NCBI GenBank assembly: GCA_947034895.1
Contig: OX344762.1
Coordinates: forward strand, 47,099,087-47,163,086
DNA length: 64,000 bases
Source: Rhytidiadelphus loreus
Lineage: Eukaryota; Streptophyta; Bryopsida; Hypnales; Hylocomiaceae
Direction: 5' to 3'
Every line of letters begins with the position of its first letter. Position 1 is the first letter of the stretch. This document shows positions 11,909-24,380 of this stretch, in pieces. The position numbers and the translations under genes were made by a program. Below the pieces are notes generated by a model. The model was not told the DNA's origin. It saw only the letters and a list, made by a program, of their open reading frames with translations, and did no database searches.

Positions 11909-13836
11909 CTACATTTTATATATATTTGAATTCGAAGGAAATTTAAAAAATCCCACAAAAATAAGTATTGTGACAGTCCATATTGGTCCAGCGTAGTGTA
12001 CATTCGCCCTACTGTCAAACCCTAATTGTCCCCGGGTGCTGGTCTTGCCTTGGGGTGTTCGGAGGGATGCCCGGGTGATGATGGATGTCTTCCGGACAGG
12101 GGGACTGTCAGAATCCGTCTCGTCCGTATGGACTAAAGACCGGTCCGCCTTCTCCAACGACTTTGGGTCCTCCTCAACTTCTGCCTCCTCCAATATCTCA
12201 ATGGGATTCGGTGTAGGCATAGGGGCCGGTGGAGGTGGTTCGATATCCTCAAACTGCTCCGGATGTGTACGCGCCGGATTTTGCACAAGCTCGATCCGGG
12301 CATCCAAACTACTCCGGACTGGCATATCCTGACCCAGAAATCCGGAACCCTGTCCTCCTGAAGTGACAATGTTGATCAATGAACCAAACTGACCTGTCCG
12401 TTTGATGGGCGAGATGGGGGGTTGCGTTGCCGGAGTTGTGATGACATCCGGAACATCCAGAAATCCCCCGAAATCGAGAGGCTTGTTCGAATCCATGTTT
12501 GCCATCATGGACCGGAACTCCTTCAACGACGCCTCCATTCTGCCCAACATTTCCACCATCACTCGGACTATCTTCGTGTTGGTGAGGGCCGCGGACGTCT
12601 TTTGCATCTCATCGTAAAGAGCCGCCTTGTGGTAGAGATCGGCCGGACTTACCATCCACTTCTGGAAGGTTTGGAACGCCTAGTAAGCCTTCTACGTCAC
12701 CTCTTGAGACTGGTGCAGCTCTCCTTCCGTCCAGGTCAGCTTCCCCTTGAGCTCGTCCCGTTTTGTCTTCAAATTCTGGATTTCCGTCCTCATCTCGTTC
12801 CATTCCGACTCGGCCGGTAACGCCTTCAGCCCGTCCAGAAGGTTTTCCGGTTCGCAGTTTACGACTTCCGCGGACCGGAGTACGATCTTCGTGAGCCTGT
12901 CGTGGTAATCCTTCGCGGTCCGGATCCACTCTTCTCCGCACTCGAAGAAGCGTGGTCCTTCCCACTCCTGTTTATCCTGGGTGAGAAAGGGACCCGGAAA
13001 TTTACCTCTAGCTGTCGAATCCATAGACTTTCGTCTTTTACTTGCCGATGCCTACTCCCGTTCCTCCTTCTCCCTTTGCGTCTGCTTCGGTTCCGGATCC
13101 GACTTTTCTTCTTTGACTTTCGGCTTGGCTTCCTCCTCCTCGTTCTCAGACTCATGTGTCTCCGGCTCCTCGTCATCAGAGCAGTTGCACTGGAGCATGA
13201 TGAGCCCGGTCTCATAATCCGTCGCCTCATCTTCCGTCAGCAGTTCCCGGTGCTGGTACAGGTGGAGGAGGTACGTGCTGAGCGGGTTTGGCTTGTTCTT
13301 CGCCAAGTTCCCGATGCAGCGCCCCACTACGCTTGCCACGATCCGGCCCCAGTTAACGACCCGGTCCTGAAACGCTCCAAAGATTGTGTTGGCCATGGTT
13401 ACCGTAACCCTAGAACTCTTGTCCGGGTACAAAATCGGAAGCAGAAACCGGAGTAGTCGCCTGTGCCTCTCGTCCCGGCAGTCCTTGATAGCGTAGCCTT
13501 CCTTCGCGTGTGGCGGATTCACAAACTTGTGCTGGTGGTACTGGTCCGTCCGGGCAGCGAATCCGCTTCTGGTTAGTGAGAACCCATACACCTCCGCCCA
13601 AAACTCCTCTGTCCACTGGTGCGGATGCCCTCGTACTGATTCGGAGCACTTGCCGCCAACTCCCGGAGGACCTGGTCACTCTGGACGTTCCAGGGTTTCT
13701 TCAACAAACCTGCACACCCTAAGACGATCAAGTCGTCCTCTAACTGCCGCAAGTGCAACTGATCTTCCAGAATTACCGGACTAATCTTTCGAGCCGGTAC
13801 TATATACCACGTACTAATCCCTGCCATCCGTCTCAC
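11909..13836 (-). pseudogene. Transposon-associated gag-like coiled-coil protein, broken
   Basis: One minus-strand frame runs from a Met near 13821-13836 to about 11909, broken by a frameshift near 13640 and by TAG codons at 13052-13054, 12692-12694 and 12680-12682. The N-terminal third (YAIKDCRDERHRR, LLRFLLPILYP, VTVTMANTIFGAF, VGRCIGNLAKNKP) belongs to a family I associate with mobile elements of early-diverging land plants but cannot name. An acidic stretch follows (EPETHESENEEEEAK), then a Lys/Glu coiled-coil region (ELKGKLTWTEGELHQSQ) and a Pro-rich C-terminus. That order suggests a gag-like structural protein. Apart from the frameshift the damage is all TAG. No RT or other pol domain is adjacent. 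Confidence 0.45.
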
Positions 13837-14239
13837 CTCTCCTATCGCCGTAATCCTAACTCACCACACTTTCTCTCACTATCAACCAGATGCGGAGCAA
13901 ATGAAAGAGGGCGAGAAATGAGGAGGAGCTAGGTTTATATAGAATTCCTGCGCCCAACGTTCACTGTAACGGGAACGCAGGCTACGGAACACCGTAACGT
14001 ATCCCTAGTCTACCGTCGCAAGCTACTGAATTTAATGACTGCGTTCCGGTTTCCTACATTCTGGCTCCTGAATCCGTCCACCCGGATGTCAAGTTCCGTC
14101 ATGCTCTCGTACTGGTTCCGGAACGAAGTCTAAACTAATTCTAAGTATTTATTTGTTTCTGCTAGTCTATGCCTAAACTAATTTTTTTCAAATTTGACCT
14201 ATTTTAATTTCTCCTAGTCTATTAAGGTCCGTACTAAGC

Positions 14240-14431
14240 TATTATGGATTCCGACAACTATTGGGTCCATTGCAAAATTATTGCAAGATCTAGAGTCACA
14301 ACCGAAGCATTCATCTCGTCAATTGTTTGTAGGAGGAGAGCGTTCTGAATTGACTGAGGCTTTGTTAATAGGCTCGGAGATTTGTACGGACTCCCTTGGA
14401 TCCCCCCCTGAAGTGTTGGTGGAAGCTCAAC
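14240..14431 (+). pseudogene. Left half of a DUF7869-type transposase gene, split by the giant hAT
   Basis: Frame from about 14246 reads TIGSIAKLLQDLE, then RSELTEALLIGSE and ends VLVEAQ. It aligns collinearly with TIGSIARLLRDLEG and the following residues of the complete copy at 29166-32018. The homology stops exactly where the hAT terminal repeat begins (14432) and resumes at 47708. Joining the flanks with one copy of the 8-bp duplication restores a continuous frame (EAQ followed by PLPPTLTLQLDNASG). The left limit is uncertain: homology fades near 14240, so the 5' part of the gene is missing. Confidence 0.85.
14424..14431. repeat. Left 8-bp target-site duplication, AGCTCAAC
   Basis: AGCTCAAC lies directly before the CAGGG terminus at 14432 and is repeated exactly at 47708-47715 directly after the opposite terminus. 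Eight-bp duplications are the hAT hallmark. Confidence 0.93.
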
Positions 14432-14444
14432 CAGGGTTGACAGG

Positions 14445-14866
14445 GCGTCCGGACGTCCAGAGTCCGCGGACGCTGACTCCAGGACGTCTTTTGACATACC
14501 TAGCGGTAGATGGCGTCCAACCGCTGGATGGGCAGACAGCCGATTCTTCCGACGGAACAGGAGCGGACGGCCCGACGGTACAGGAGCAGACGGCCCGACG
14601 GAGGAAGAGCGGACAGGCCGACGGGGCAGGAGCGGACGGCCCGACGGGGTAAGAGCGGACGACCCGACGGAGGAGGAATGGACGGCCCGACGGAACAGGG
14701 GCGGACTAGCGACCGAATGTCCGTCCGCCTATCGGGGGCCCGTCCGCTTTGGACGGTGACCGTGCGATGTGACGGACGCCGATTTTCCACCGTTCGATCT
14801 TACCGTCCGCATGTGTGCCGTCCGATGCTCCCGTACGTGGATTCATGCCGTCCGACTACATAAATA
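14445..14866 (+). promoter_or_regulatory. Left subterminal GCGGACGG array and TATA-like box
   Basis: Dense copies of gcggacggcc/gacggcccgacgg fill 14450-14850. A TATA-like cataaata follows at 14859-14866, and an ATG with accATG context starts the first cargo gene at 15034. The array probably serves both as transposase-binding subterminal repeats and as a promoter element. Confidence 0.65.
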
Positions 14867-15033
14867 GCGGAGAGCACAGCTTATTTTGCCACAATCGTTT
14901 CCCTTGCGGAGTGGGTGATCTAGTGCCTAAGGCTCTGTGCGCCTCTTCCGTTTTGGTGTGCAAATGATTGTGATCGAACCCTAAATTGTTTCAAGTGTAA
15001 GTGCGAATCATTAATCATTTAAGCAAGCTTACC

Positions 15034-16134
15034 ATGCCTCGCGATAACAAATCGAAGTCCAGTAAAAAGGGCAAATCCCAAGACATAAATTGGGATGATT
15101 GGGACAACCAAATGTGTGTAGCTGAACTGGGATGGGAAGAAGAACCCAGAAAAACTTGGGACTACACAACGTGCAAGAAGTACATCAAAATGACACACCT
15201 CTCCAAAATATGGTCCAGAGAACGCGCAAAGGTGCAAGTTCGTCGTTGGGAAGGACAAATTTCCACATGCCAAAGCAAACACTTTGTTCATCAATACGAG
15301 GAAGTAACACGTTCAGCTCAAATACGGGACTCCAAACCGAATTTAATGAACTATTCCAACATGAGCATGGTTTGGGCGGAGATTGTACTCCACAAAGATG
15401 TAGATTGGCGCACAATTTACGGAAAAGATGTTACCCACTTGAATCGTAGTGATGCGGTACTTTATACCAATTGGATTGGGCCGAGCGATTGCATGCCAGA
15501 GTGGTCTAATCGAGGCCAGTTTGGATTTCCACTGGTTGTATTGCCGGATGCAGAAGATGAATGATCAAGTGATGATGATGAGAAAGACACTCCAACACCC
15601 GCGAGGATGGAAGAGAGGCACAAGCGTACAGAAGATCGGGAGGACATTCAATACCAACAAGAAATGCGAGAGGCAATGCAAAGAAGCCTAGAGGACCGTG
15701 GTCGACAATATGGCCATCATGGGGTGTACAGACCCAATCGTGGTGCATATGGCTCGCAAGATACGCGAAGTATTTCACACTACGATAATGACCCTCAAGG
15801 GGGGTATCACAGCTCAAGGACAAGCCACGGAACCAAGCATCATTTTGAAGGTAACCAGGGAGGCTCCCAATACAACTTTACGTCTACTGGAGGTGGTTCT
15901 CATGAACCTCAAGGAGGCCCTTCTTATGGCGGTTCAACTCAAGGAGCATCTACTCACAATGATTCAATTCCTCCTCCAACTTTTGGAGGTCCATACCAAG
16001 GACATTATGGACAAGCAAGTGGGCAAAAGAGATATGGAGACGACTACTATGGCGGAGGACCATTTCTCAATGTTTATAGGTCTAGTGGTACAGGCCCAAG
16101 CCAAAAAGATGACACCGAATCAGAATCTGAGTGA
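15034..16134 (+). CDS. hAT cargo gene 1: unknown N-terminal domain and Gly/Ser/Tyr-rich tail, one TGA
   Basis: Start at ATG 15034 (MPRDNKSKSSKKGKS). The N-terminal ~140 residues contain CKKYIKMTHLSKI, CQSKHFVH and SMVWAEIVLHKDVDW. All three match collinear motifs in the larger cargo gene at 21091-24380 (CKKYVKMYHIDKL, CNNAHFIH, SMVYAELILARKVDW), so the two are paralogues. The Cys/His spacing could bind a metal. After an in-frame TGA (15562-15564, likely from CGA) the frame continues through a charged helix (EDREDIQYQQEMREAMQ) into a Gly/Ser/His/Tyr-rich disordered tail ending SESE-TGA. AATAAA lies downstream at 16299-16304. I do not recognise the family. Its place inside the hAT ends and behind the shared promoter array makes it element cargo. 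Confidence 0.6.
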
Positions 16135-17158
16135 AGTAGATTGGACTATTGGACATTTGTAAGATTGTAGTTGTTGTCTCACAATACAATCAAGTGATTG
16201 TAAATTTGTAATCTCTTGCCACATAATATAGAAAGTGACAAGCACGGTACAAAGATGTTGGCTCTTAACAAATAGTATTTTCCTATTTGTAAATTATGAA
16301 TAAAATATATTGTAATTAAGCCCTAAAGCCCTATGGATGTTTTTAGAAAAATGGATTTGTTCGGACCACTTCTATGGTATATACCGTAGAAAAACATCAA
16401 CATCAATTTCTGGGGGGAATTTAAATAAAGTATTTTGGACATAACTTATTTGAGAGCATGGCGCCAAAATTTCAAAAATTTTGACTGCATGGATTGAAAG
16501 ATATGGCATGATAAGCACTGCATTTGAAATTGAGAACGTCTTTAATCTCAGACAAAATTTCAGTAAAGAATTTTTTACAAATTAAAATCTGCAATTTCGG
16601 TTTAATTTACAAGACCACAACCCAATTATGCTTTGGAATTTTAATTTCATTTAGGGTTCTAGAATAATGAACGTAAAATTGATTCAAGGAGTTTGGCACT
16701 TAAGCTTCTCCTAAACAAAATCAACTTCGCAAAACAACATATTGTATAATTGTATTATTTCAATACAAATGGTGTTGTTACTTTGTTGCCCCCCAATGAA
16801 AATTTGGGGGATTCTCTTGCATGTGCCATCTACATTTACACGATAGATCATACAATTTAGCACACCACCTTGCCAACCTAGGTGGCTAGGTACCCAACAA
16901 TCCAACATCAATGATACATCAAGAAGAAGAACTCCAAGTCTACATTTCTCATCCACCCCAAAAAGATGTTTTGTATTTAAATAGTTTGTGTTCCGAAAAA
17001 TACAAAATGTTCAAAACGGAAAGCCAATTTCACATATATTGGCATACATTGATGGTGTATATATAGTCTATAGTTAGCACACATAGTAACGTACATCCTC
17101 ACTGATACATTTATCGATTACTTCTATAATCTATAGTACTATGTAGCACACTCATATA
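16135..17158. other. AT-rich spacer between convergent cargo genes
   Basis: Holds the 3' ends of cargo gene 1 and of the convergent kinase gene. Nothing else is recognisable. 17040-17160 has tata/tagt-rich sequence. Confidence 0.4.
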
Positions 17159-18643
17159 TTAATATGAGTGACGGAAGTGGTCATCTGGAATAGGCCAATT
17201 GTAAGAATTAGTAAATCGTTGGATGATTTCGGAAAAACTTCCGCGCTCCGCAATCACTGAATTGCAAAGGCGATCCAAGTAGAGGTGAAATACCCTTGCC
17301 AAATCGTGGTGGCTAAACCTCGTATGTCCTTCATTTTCACGATGAAGCGATGTGTAGGCCTCTGACATGCATAGTTTGTTGATCCGTTGAGCTATTCGAC
17401 CAACGGCATATTCCTCCAATTTACGTGACAAAGTTGGAATCATTTCCACATCCGCATCTTTGCGGTGCACGTATGCAATTGAAGGGTCCACCCACCACCT
17501 TCGGTTCAAAGCTGCATCCTGATCTGCCGTAGATGTGAACGTATACAATGACTTCATTGGTTCAGTACAAACCGTAGACATGCCCCAATCGCAAACTCCA
17601 ATGTAAACACGTGATTCATCCTCAGGAAAGTGAAACATGATATTGTCGGGAGAAATATCATTGTGTAGATGACCCGCATTGTGGACCGCATTCATGATAT
17701 GCACCAATGCCCATGCCAACTCGGTGCGCTTCTTTCTCCATCGACCAAGACGGAAAGCTTGAATCACCTCTTCGGGCGTTGGTCGTGAATAAGACAATCG
17801 AATGGCAATGTTATCTGGATAATCATTATCGAGAATCAACATTTGCCGCAATGTACCACCATTCCACCAATATGCATACCCTTCATTGTTTGTTGCATGG
17901 ACAGCGGCAAACCGAATAACTCCGTCATGTGGAATCCTCATTGCCATTGATTCGTTTTGGTGCTCCAACTTCGCAAGTTGAGGACGGATCCGTTGTTGAT
18001 GAGATATCTTTGCAGCAAATTTCCAAAATGACGAAATCTCATGACATCCTTCAATTCGAACCCTACGAATTGTTGCGTATCCGCCCTTCAAGATTTTGTC
18101 ATCTTGTAGAATCACCCTTGCTGTGTCTGGTAGTGCTATGAGATGTCGTCGTCCACGTTGCAATTCTACATCTCCTTCATCCGAAGTCCACCAACCCAAT
18201 GACCCTCGCCGATTGCGTCTCTTTGCAAACGGAGCGCAACGACGAACAAACAAGTCAGCTTTGAGAATGACTTGTTCAAAGCTTTCATCACTTGCACGGT
18301 GTTCCCTCCCGTATTTTTCTAGGATCACCTTCGCATTCTACAATGCGTCTTGCACCCTGTTCTTTAGAAATTGTTGGAAGCCTTTCTTCTCCATTTTATG
18401 AATCCATTCTGGAACGTTTAGAGCATCCGTGAACTTCTGTGTCATATCCATCTTGAATTTGTCTACACATTCCTCTTGGTATCTCACATATTTAGTGTCA
18501 AGAGACACTGTAGTTTCTACCTCATAAAACTTCACAATGTATTCAATCAAGAATGCTTTACAAGCATTGGAAGGAAGTTCACGTGCTGAGTAAATATCAG
18601 GCACCACATTCTTCCCCTTCGCCGCTCTCTTCGGTCTCGGCAT
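17159..18643 (-). CDS. hAT cargo gene 2: divergent protein kinase-like protein, one TAG
   Basis: ATG at 18643 (MPRPKRAAKGK, basic). The frame runs to TAA near 17159 with one TAG at 18338-18340. About 495 residues if read through. Residues ~1-100 are an unrecognised helical domain. The kinase fold follows, with a glycine-loop-like KGGYATIRRV, a candidate VAIK lysine in WKFAAKISH, a catalytic loop GHLHNDISPDNIMF (HND for HRD, with Asp and Asn kept) and CDWGMS in place of DFG. The metal-binding Asp is kept, so activity is possible. The C-lobe ends in a helical region. The gene is transcribed away from the motif array at 18868-19170, with a catataag TATA-like box between them. The sequence is unlike receptor-like plant kinases and resembles kinases I associate with mobile elements, an inference only. 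Confidence 0.65.
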
Positions 18644-18867
18644 CGTAGAAAGTGTTAATTTTTAGTCCCAATTTAATTCATAAAAAATTACAGTGCACCA
18701 AGTACACATAAACTGGAAAAAACAGGCAAAATATAGGCCCCGAAAACCCAACTCCTACCTTCCCAACGAAAGGAGCCAACGGAGGATAAACCACCAAGCT
18801 CTCTGCTCTCTCTTGCAAAGCACAAGGGGGAAGGCAAAAGTGAGAGCGTACGGGCCGTCCGCACCGT

Positions 18868-19170
18868 CTTATATGAGGCGGACGGCCTCGAGGTCCGCAC
18901 GAGCGGACAGACCCCAAAGCGGACGGCCAACGGTCCGCCTCGCTTCGGCCGTCTGATGAAACGGACGGATCGGCAGTCCGCTTCATCGGACGGCCAGAAC
19001 AGACCGCCCAGCCGGACGCCGAAATCGCGGACGGCGATCAGCAGCCGGACGGCGGCCTGCAGCACGCGGACGGCAGCTCCAACGAGCGGACGGGGGCTCC
19101 GACAAGCGGACGGCAGCGTGGGAACGGAGGACGACGGGGTCCGCCTAAGCGGACGGGGGTGGGATTTTGA
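18868..19170 (-). promoter_or_regulatory. GCGGACGG motif array and TATA-like box of the kinase gene
   Basis: 18880-19170 is packed with gcggacgg-type motifs. In the minus direction the order is array, TATA-like catataag (18868-18875), then ATG at 18643. This is the same array-TATA-gene order and spacing as at the other two cargo genes. Confidence 0.65.
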
Positions 19171-20560
19171 AGTGCATCCTGCCCAAATTGATCATTACGG
19201 CCTTAGGGGTCTTTGAATCCTTGATGTCACCAGCTGGCTGGCCCTCCGATTCAATTTCATTTTTAATGTGGTTCCTTTGTGCCAATGGCGCTGGGATTTC
19301 ATTTCATCTAAAAATTAAAAAATAAATAGAAAAAAGGATGTGTGAATTTAGGAATTATCTAAAAGATTCACATATTTTTGTATGCCGTCTTTACATGCAT
19401 GCATTGAATTTATAATTTTCTCTTATTTTCTAGGGATGCAATTGAATTTCCTATGATATAAATTTTTAAATGAAATGAAGAATTGAACACATGGTAATTT
19501 AATTCTACTTATTTGAACTTCGAGAAAAAACTTAAAGCTTCTCATTGTCCAAATGAAGCTACGAGGTTTGTTTCTTGTATGTCAACACCTCATAAAATGG
19601 TCATTTCAAAACCAAAGACAAAAATTCTTTTAAATGGTATTTTACATGAAGGGGATATTAGGGGCTTGCAAAGGTTTTGATACTCTAGCATGAAAACGTG
19701 TGGAAGTAGATTTCTAGAAGTCTCCCCCCCCCCCCTCCCTTTGAGTTGAATGAATTTATTGATTTCCAATGTATTGATTTCCATTCTTTAAAGAATCATA
19801 AGGTGCCAAAATACTAGCGCCAATTATATCAAGTTAAATTAATTCTAGTATGAAATTATAACTTGCTCAATCACTAGGGTGGGACAACGTGCTATGAAAA
19901 TAGTGCATACACTTGTCTTCTTATAACCTCACAAGTTCATGTGCACCCTACTAGGCATTCAAGCAAATTTTTTAAAGTCTAAACATCTACATGGTTAGGG
20001 AATGCAAGGACAAATGTTTCTTTCGTTGTGGATACTAAAAGGCATGTTTTTTTTTCATACGTACAACACACTTTGAATGGCTTGGGCACTCAAACCTCTA
20101 AAAGATTTGATCCATTGGAAAATTAATCAACTTTGAATATTACATGAATTGGACCTTGGGAATTGTTTGCAATTCAATAACTCCTTTCCATTTTGTTATT
20201 AGTTCTATTTGGAATTTTGGGGGGCATATTTGTTTATCCAAAATCAAAGACAAAGGATTGTGATTGTCAACCCCATTTGGACAACGAAAGGCCTAAACCC
20301 TATACCCTAAACCCTAACAAGGGTTTGGAGGCATTGCATTAGTCAAAATACTACCTTTGAGTCCGTGGATTGCCTTGATATTTATGAAAACCAAGTCAAT
20401 GCTTCGAACATTGAAACATTCCTTCATCAATGAGCACCCGGTACTAGTACAACGTCTCTACATTCCCAAATGAAAGAATCCTATGCTTCTGGAAATCAGG
20501 AGAGGACTAGAGGACTCAAGAGGGTGAAAACAAGGCCCAAACTCCCCAAAGTGTGCTTGG
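19171..20560. other. AT-rich spacer, no gene
   Basis: No coding sequence found on either strand. It contains a C-run at about 19723-19737 and a short telobox-like stretch at 20294-20320. It could hide old inserted elements, but I found no matching ends. Confidence 0.4.
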
Positions 20561-20564
20561 GCGG

Positions 20565-20855
20565 ACCTCGGGGAGGGAAGGGCGGACGGCAGCGTCGGAA
20601 TGGCGGACAGCGGCGTCGGAAATGCGGACGGACCCGTCGGAGCAGGCGGACGTCAACGTCGGAAATGCGGACGGAAGCGTCGGAATCGCGGACGGGGGGC
20701 AGCAAGCGGACGGCGGCGGTGGGAAGGCAAACGGCAGTGTCGGATTTGGAGACGGATGGGCCGTCCGATTGAGCGGACATTCGGGTTCGCTTCGCATTGG
20801 TCGGGGGAGGTTCGGTGGCGGACGATCTTAGGTTTGGTTTCGGACGGCTATAAGG
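20565..20855 (+). promoter_or_regulatory. GCGGACGG motif array and TATA-like box of cargo gene 3
   Basis: About a dozen gcggacgg-like motifs at 20570-20845, then ctataaggg (tata at 20849-20855) and an ATG at 21091. Same architecture as 14445-14866. Confidence 0.65.
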
Positions 20856-21090
20856 GCAGACGGCCTTTTTGTTTTTTCTCACTTCCCTCTCCTTCCTAGG
20901 ACTCACAACCGTGTTGGATGTGCTACTGTTGCTTCATTGTGCTAGTTGCTCCTACATGGTGGAGAGGTGGGGTCATTCATCTTTCATTATTGGTTCACAT
21001 ACAAACATTCATTGAAACTTGGGTGGATTGAAGACACATACTTTTGGTGACTATTTAAATTCAATTGGGGACAAGTTCAAGTTGACAACC

Positions 21091-24000
21091 ATGAGTGGTC
21101 AAGGCGTTGAAGGTAGTGGTGGGTTGACCGGCGGAGGTGACAATAGTAGGAGGCCTAAACCAAAGGGAACCACCCATGAGCTCCACTATGAGATTTTAGA
21201 TGATCCCAACATCAAAGCAGAGGGTGGTTGGGAAGCGGAGGAAGCGGAATATTGGTCTTCCAAAACGTGCAAGAAGTATGTGAAGATGTACCACATCGAT
21301 AAATTGTAGCCTAGGGAGGCCCACATCATCCATACTCGTGGTTTTTGTTGCAAACCAGGGAATTGCAACAATGCGCACTTCATTCACCGAGCGCATGAAG
21401 TTTGGCGGGCCCTCTTCGGGGATAAAGCAATGTCCAAGGGGTATATAAACTACAGCTTGGCTTCTATGGTGTATGCAGAATTGATATTGGCACGCAAGGT
21501 GGATTGGAGCACGTTTCCAACGACAGCGAATGCTCCACGTGTGCTTGAATGTAATCGGAAAGATATTCCCGATTTGTACAATCCACAAGCAGGGCCAAGT
21601 GAGGCATTTAAATCCAAAAGAGAGGTCAAACCAATGACAATGACTATAACCAAGGACGTGGAGGTCACAAGTTCCGCAATGCAATTGGCTTCAACACAAA
21701 ACCGTACGGCAATACAAGATTTCAAAGGCGAGCATGTGGAGGGAGACATATTTTTAACTCCTCCAACGGATTTGATATGCACACCAAATGGAACAACAAT
21801 GGTGGAGCACGTGGCCCCATCCGCACCACATGAACGTCATGATGATGTCATTGAGGGAGAAGTTGCTAATGCGGGAATTGCCATTTAGAATCTTATAGAC
21901 AGCAATGCTTTAAATCATTTGGCAAGTACTTCGAAGCAAAGTTTGCCGAAGACACCGAGCCCGACATTGAATCTAGGAGTTGAGGTGCATCCTTCACCTC
22001 ATCATGGAGAACAATCGGATGGCGTGCTGCCAAATGAGACCATTCTTGGCGGATTTATCGATTCCAAGTATCCACATTTGTCATCATTGAGGACATCAAA
22101 ATGGCAAATTGTTCGTCGGATGCCCTCGGTTGCATTATTAGAATCTTTGTGTAAAGGTTCACATTTGTGGCGGTCACACGAAGAACGTTTAAAGAACATG
22201 GAGCACACCAACAAGGATGGCACGAGTAACGGAGGCGCGGAAACCCAAGATGAGCCTTCCGAGAGTCAATGGGCTGATTTTGTTTTGACCGCATCAAAAT
22301 TGGCAGTTATAGCTCAATTTGTAGCAGAAGTCGCTCCAAGGCTGCAAGAAGTTGCAACGGATTTTTCCAAATTAGCGCCTGAATTGTTGAGTGGTGCCTT
22401 GGACTTCGTGAAGTTCAGCCAATCTATGACACTATTTCTCGACGAGCGTGTTACAGATTTGAAGGTTTTGAGTGAATACCAAGAGGAGATCAAGAAGTAT
22501 AAGGGTATAGATGTTGAGAATTTCAAGTTGGCGGCGGATGCTTCGAAATTGAAAGAGAAGCTAGAGACATTGGAGGCTCAATCAGATCGTCGCCATAATA
22601 CATTGCTTTTCCAAAGGAAGTTTATTGAAGACTTGGAGTACGAAATTGTAGCGTTGAAGAAGAAAATCCGAGAAGGTGAGGTGGTTGTTGAGAAGGGAAA
22701 GGAGAAAGTGGAGGACAGACTAGATGGCATTGAGGAAAACAACAATCCGGATTTGTTGTATTTGACCCCCATCGGTAATACTAATTCGACATTCCACGAT
22801 GTTTCCATGCAAACGGAAAGCAATGAGGTCAAAGAATTGAAGCAAAAATTGAACGAGGTCACCGAAGAAAACACGCGTTTGGAGGCCGAGTTGAAACGAT
22901 TGCAACGGATAGTGCAATTGGATGAATGTATGCCGAAGGGCACTTTGGACTCTCGATGGTTGGCATGGGTGCAAAAACTCGAAGACAAACCGTCTGTAAT
23001 ATCACGAGCAATGAAAGGGCTACTCAAATTGGCAATGAAGTCGGATGAAGAATGCGATAGCGTGGAGTCCTCTCTTTGGCGTTTGAAGAAGATGTTTGCC
23101 TTTGTGCCAACGGGGTCTACCAAAATCACATATTGGGGAGACATGGATGCAATGTTCGAGCGTTTGAACCACACAAAGAAGGAAGAGGTGGCCTCCATTA
23201 ATTGGGCCTTGGAACTAGAAGAAGGTTGGGTCCCTTATCCCACGCTTTCGGCACACATCAAGAAGAATGACAAGACAATGGTGCATGCTTGTGATCCTTC
23301 GGCCTTAATATTGGAGGGTCATTGTAGCCTTTGTCGAGTTCATTTTGGGCCCGAGGGAGCCCTCACCATGGGCCAATGTCCCCACACTTTCCACGTCACA
23401 TGCATCGTGAGAGCATCCCTTATTCGTTCGGTGTGCCCCGAGTGTCGTTCTCTCCCTTGCCTCCTAGGTTCTACGAAATGCTCGGGATCTCGGAAGCTAT
23501 GCCCCCCGGCCATGAATACAATCGATGGACCCTTCCGTTAGACCAAGCGCCATTCAAATTTCAAAATTATGCGCATTGGGGAAAAAGTCTAACGTGGGAT
23601 TCGGTAAATTCTACACATGGGCTATACGAATCATCAGAGGTGCCGATAGATTCCTTGGTGTGGATGACCCACGATCGAGAGGTGGAGTTGCGAGCTAGAG
23701 GTATTGCCAACAAGGAGGATCGAGAAGTGTTTTGTCGTAGTATGGGGGGCCATTGGAGCATGCAACACCACAAATTCTTTCGATTTCCCGAAAAGGAAGT
23801 GAAGAGAGGACTAGATGGCAATTAGATAGAGGTGGAGCCTACACAAGAGTTTAATGAGCAATACGGGGATTACAATCATACTTTGCTAGGGAGGGCCCTG
23901 TTTTTATCAAAGTTGGAGGAAGCTGCACAAGTTCGTGCCTTTGTGGAACTAGATGGGCAATCAAGCACAGAAAATTCAATGGTGGAGGTGGCGGGGGCAT

Positions 24001-24380
24001 TTGATAAGAGGATGGGCGAAATCATAATGCATTGGAGGGCATTTTTAGTGGGGGGAGAAGAACCAAAGTGGTTTTCCATGAAAAATGATGATGACGTGGT
24101 CAACTTTTTGGTAGATAAAGTGGATGCTGCTTTGAGAGCGTTGAAGGCAAAAGACGTGGATTTGACTCCAAAACGGAAGAATAAACGGAAGATTGAAGAC
24201 GAGGATGACTACTCTCCGGATACGAAACGACACTTTTCCACAGTAGACATGGAAGCTGCGTCCAGGGGGCCTATGAGTGAGGGCAGTCTTGGTCCTCAAA
24301 CACGCCGTGCAAGTGCAAGGCTGAAGGATAAAGACGATTCGTCGCGTCTTTCTGAGGGAGGTAGCACGGATAATATATAG
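21091..24380 (+). CDS. hAT cargo gene 3: large coiled-coil RING-finger protein, broken
   Basis: ATG at 21091 (accATG context). The frame runs to 23541 with TAG at 21307-21309 and 21886-21888. It shifts by one base near 23450-23470 and continues to 24380 with a TAG at 23823-23825, about 1,090 residues in all. Domains in order: the N-terminal domain shared with cargo gene 1 (CKKYVKM; CNNAHFIH; SMVYAELI), a disordered linker, a long coiled coil (about 22300-22920), and a RING-type zinc finger (CSLC, then CPHTFHVTC, then CPEC). After the frameshift comes a conserved-looking region (RFYEMLGIS, HDREVELRARG, then the FFRFPEKE end) and a basic tail with PKRKNKRK. A RING suggests ubiquitin-ligase activity. 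A role in element control is inference. Confidence 0.62.

Noticed and set aside
12036..13456. Plus-strand ORFs opposite the gag-like gene
   Set aside because: They are antisense shadows with Leu/Ser/Arg-rich content and no motif; the minus frame has the recognisable segments.
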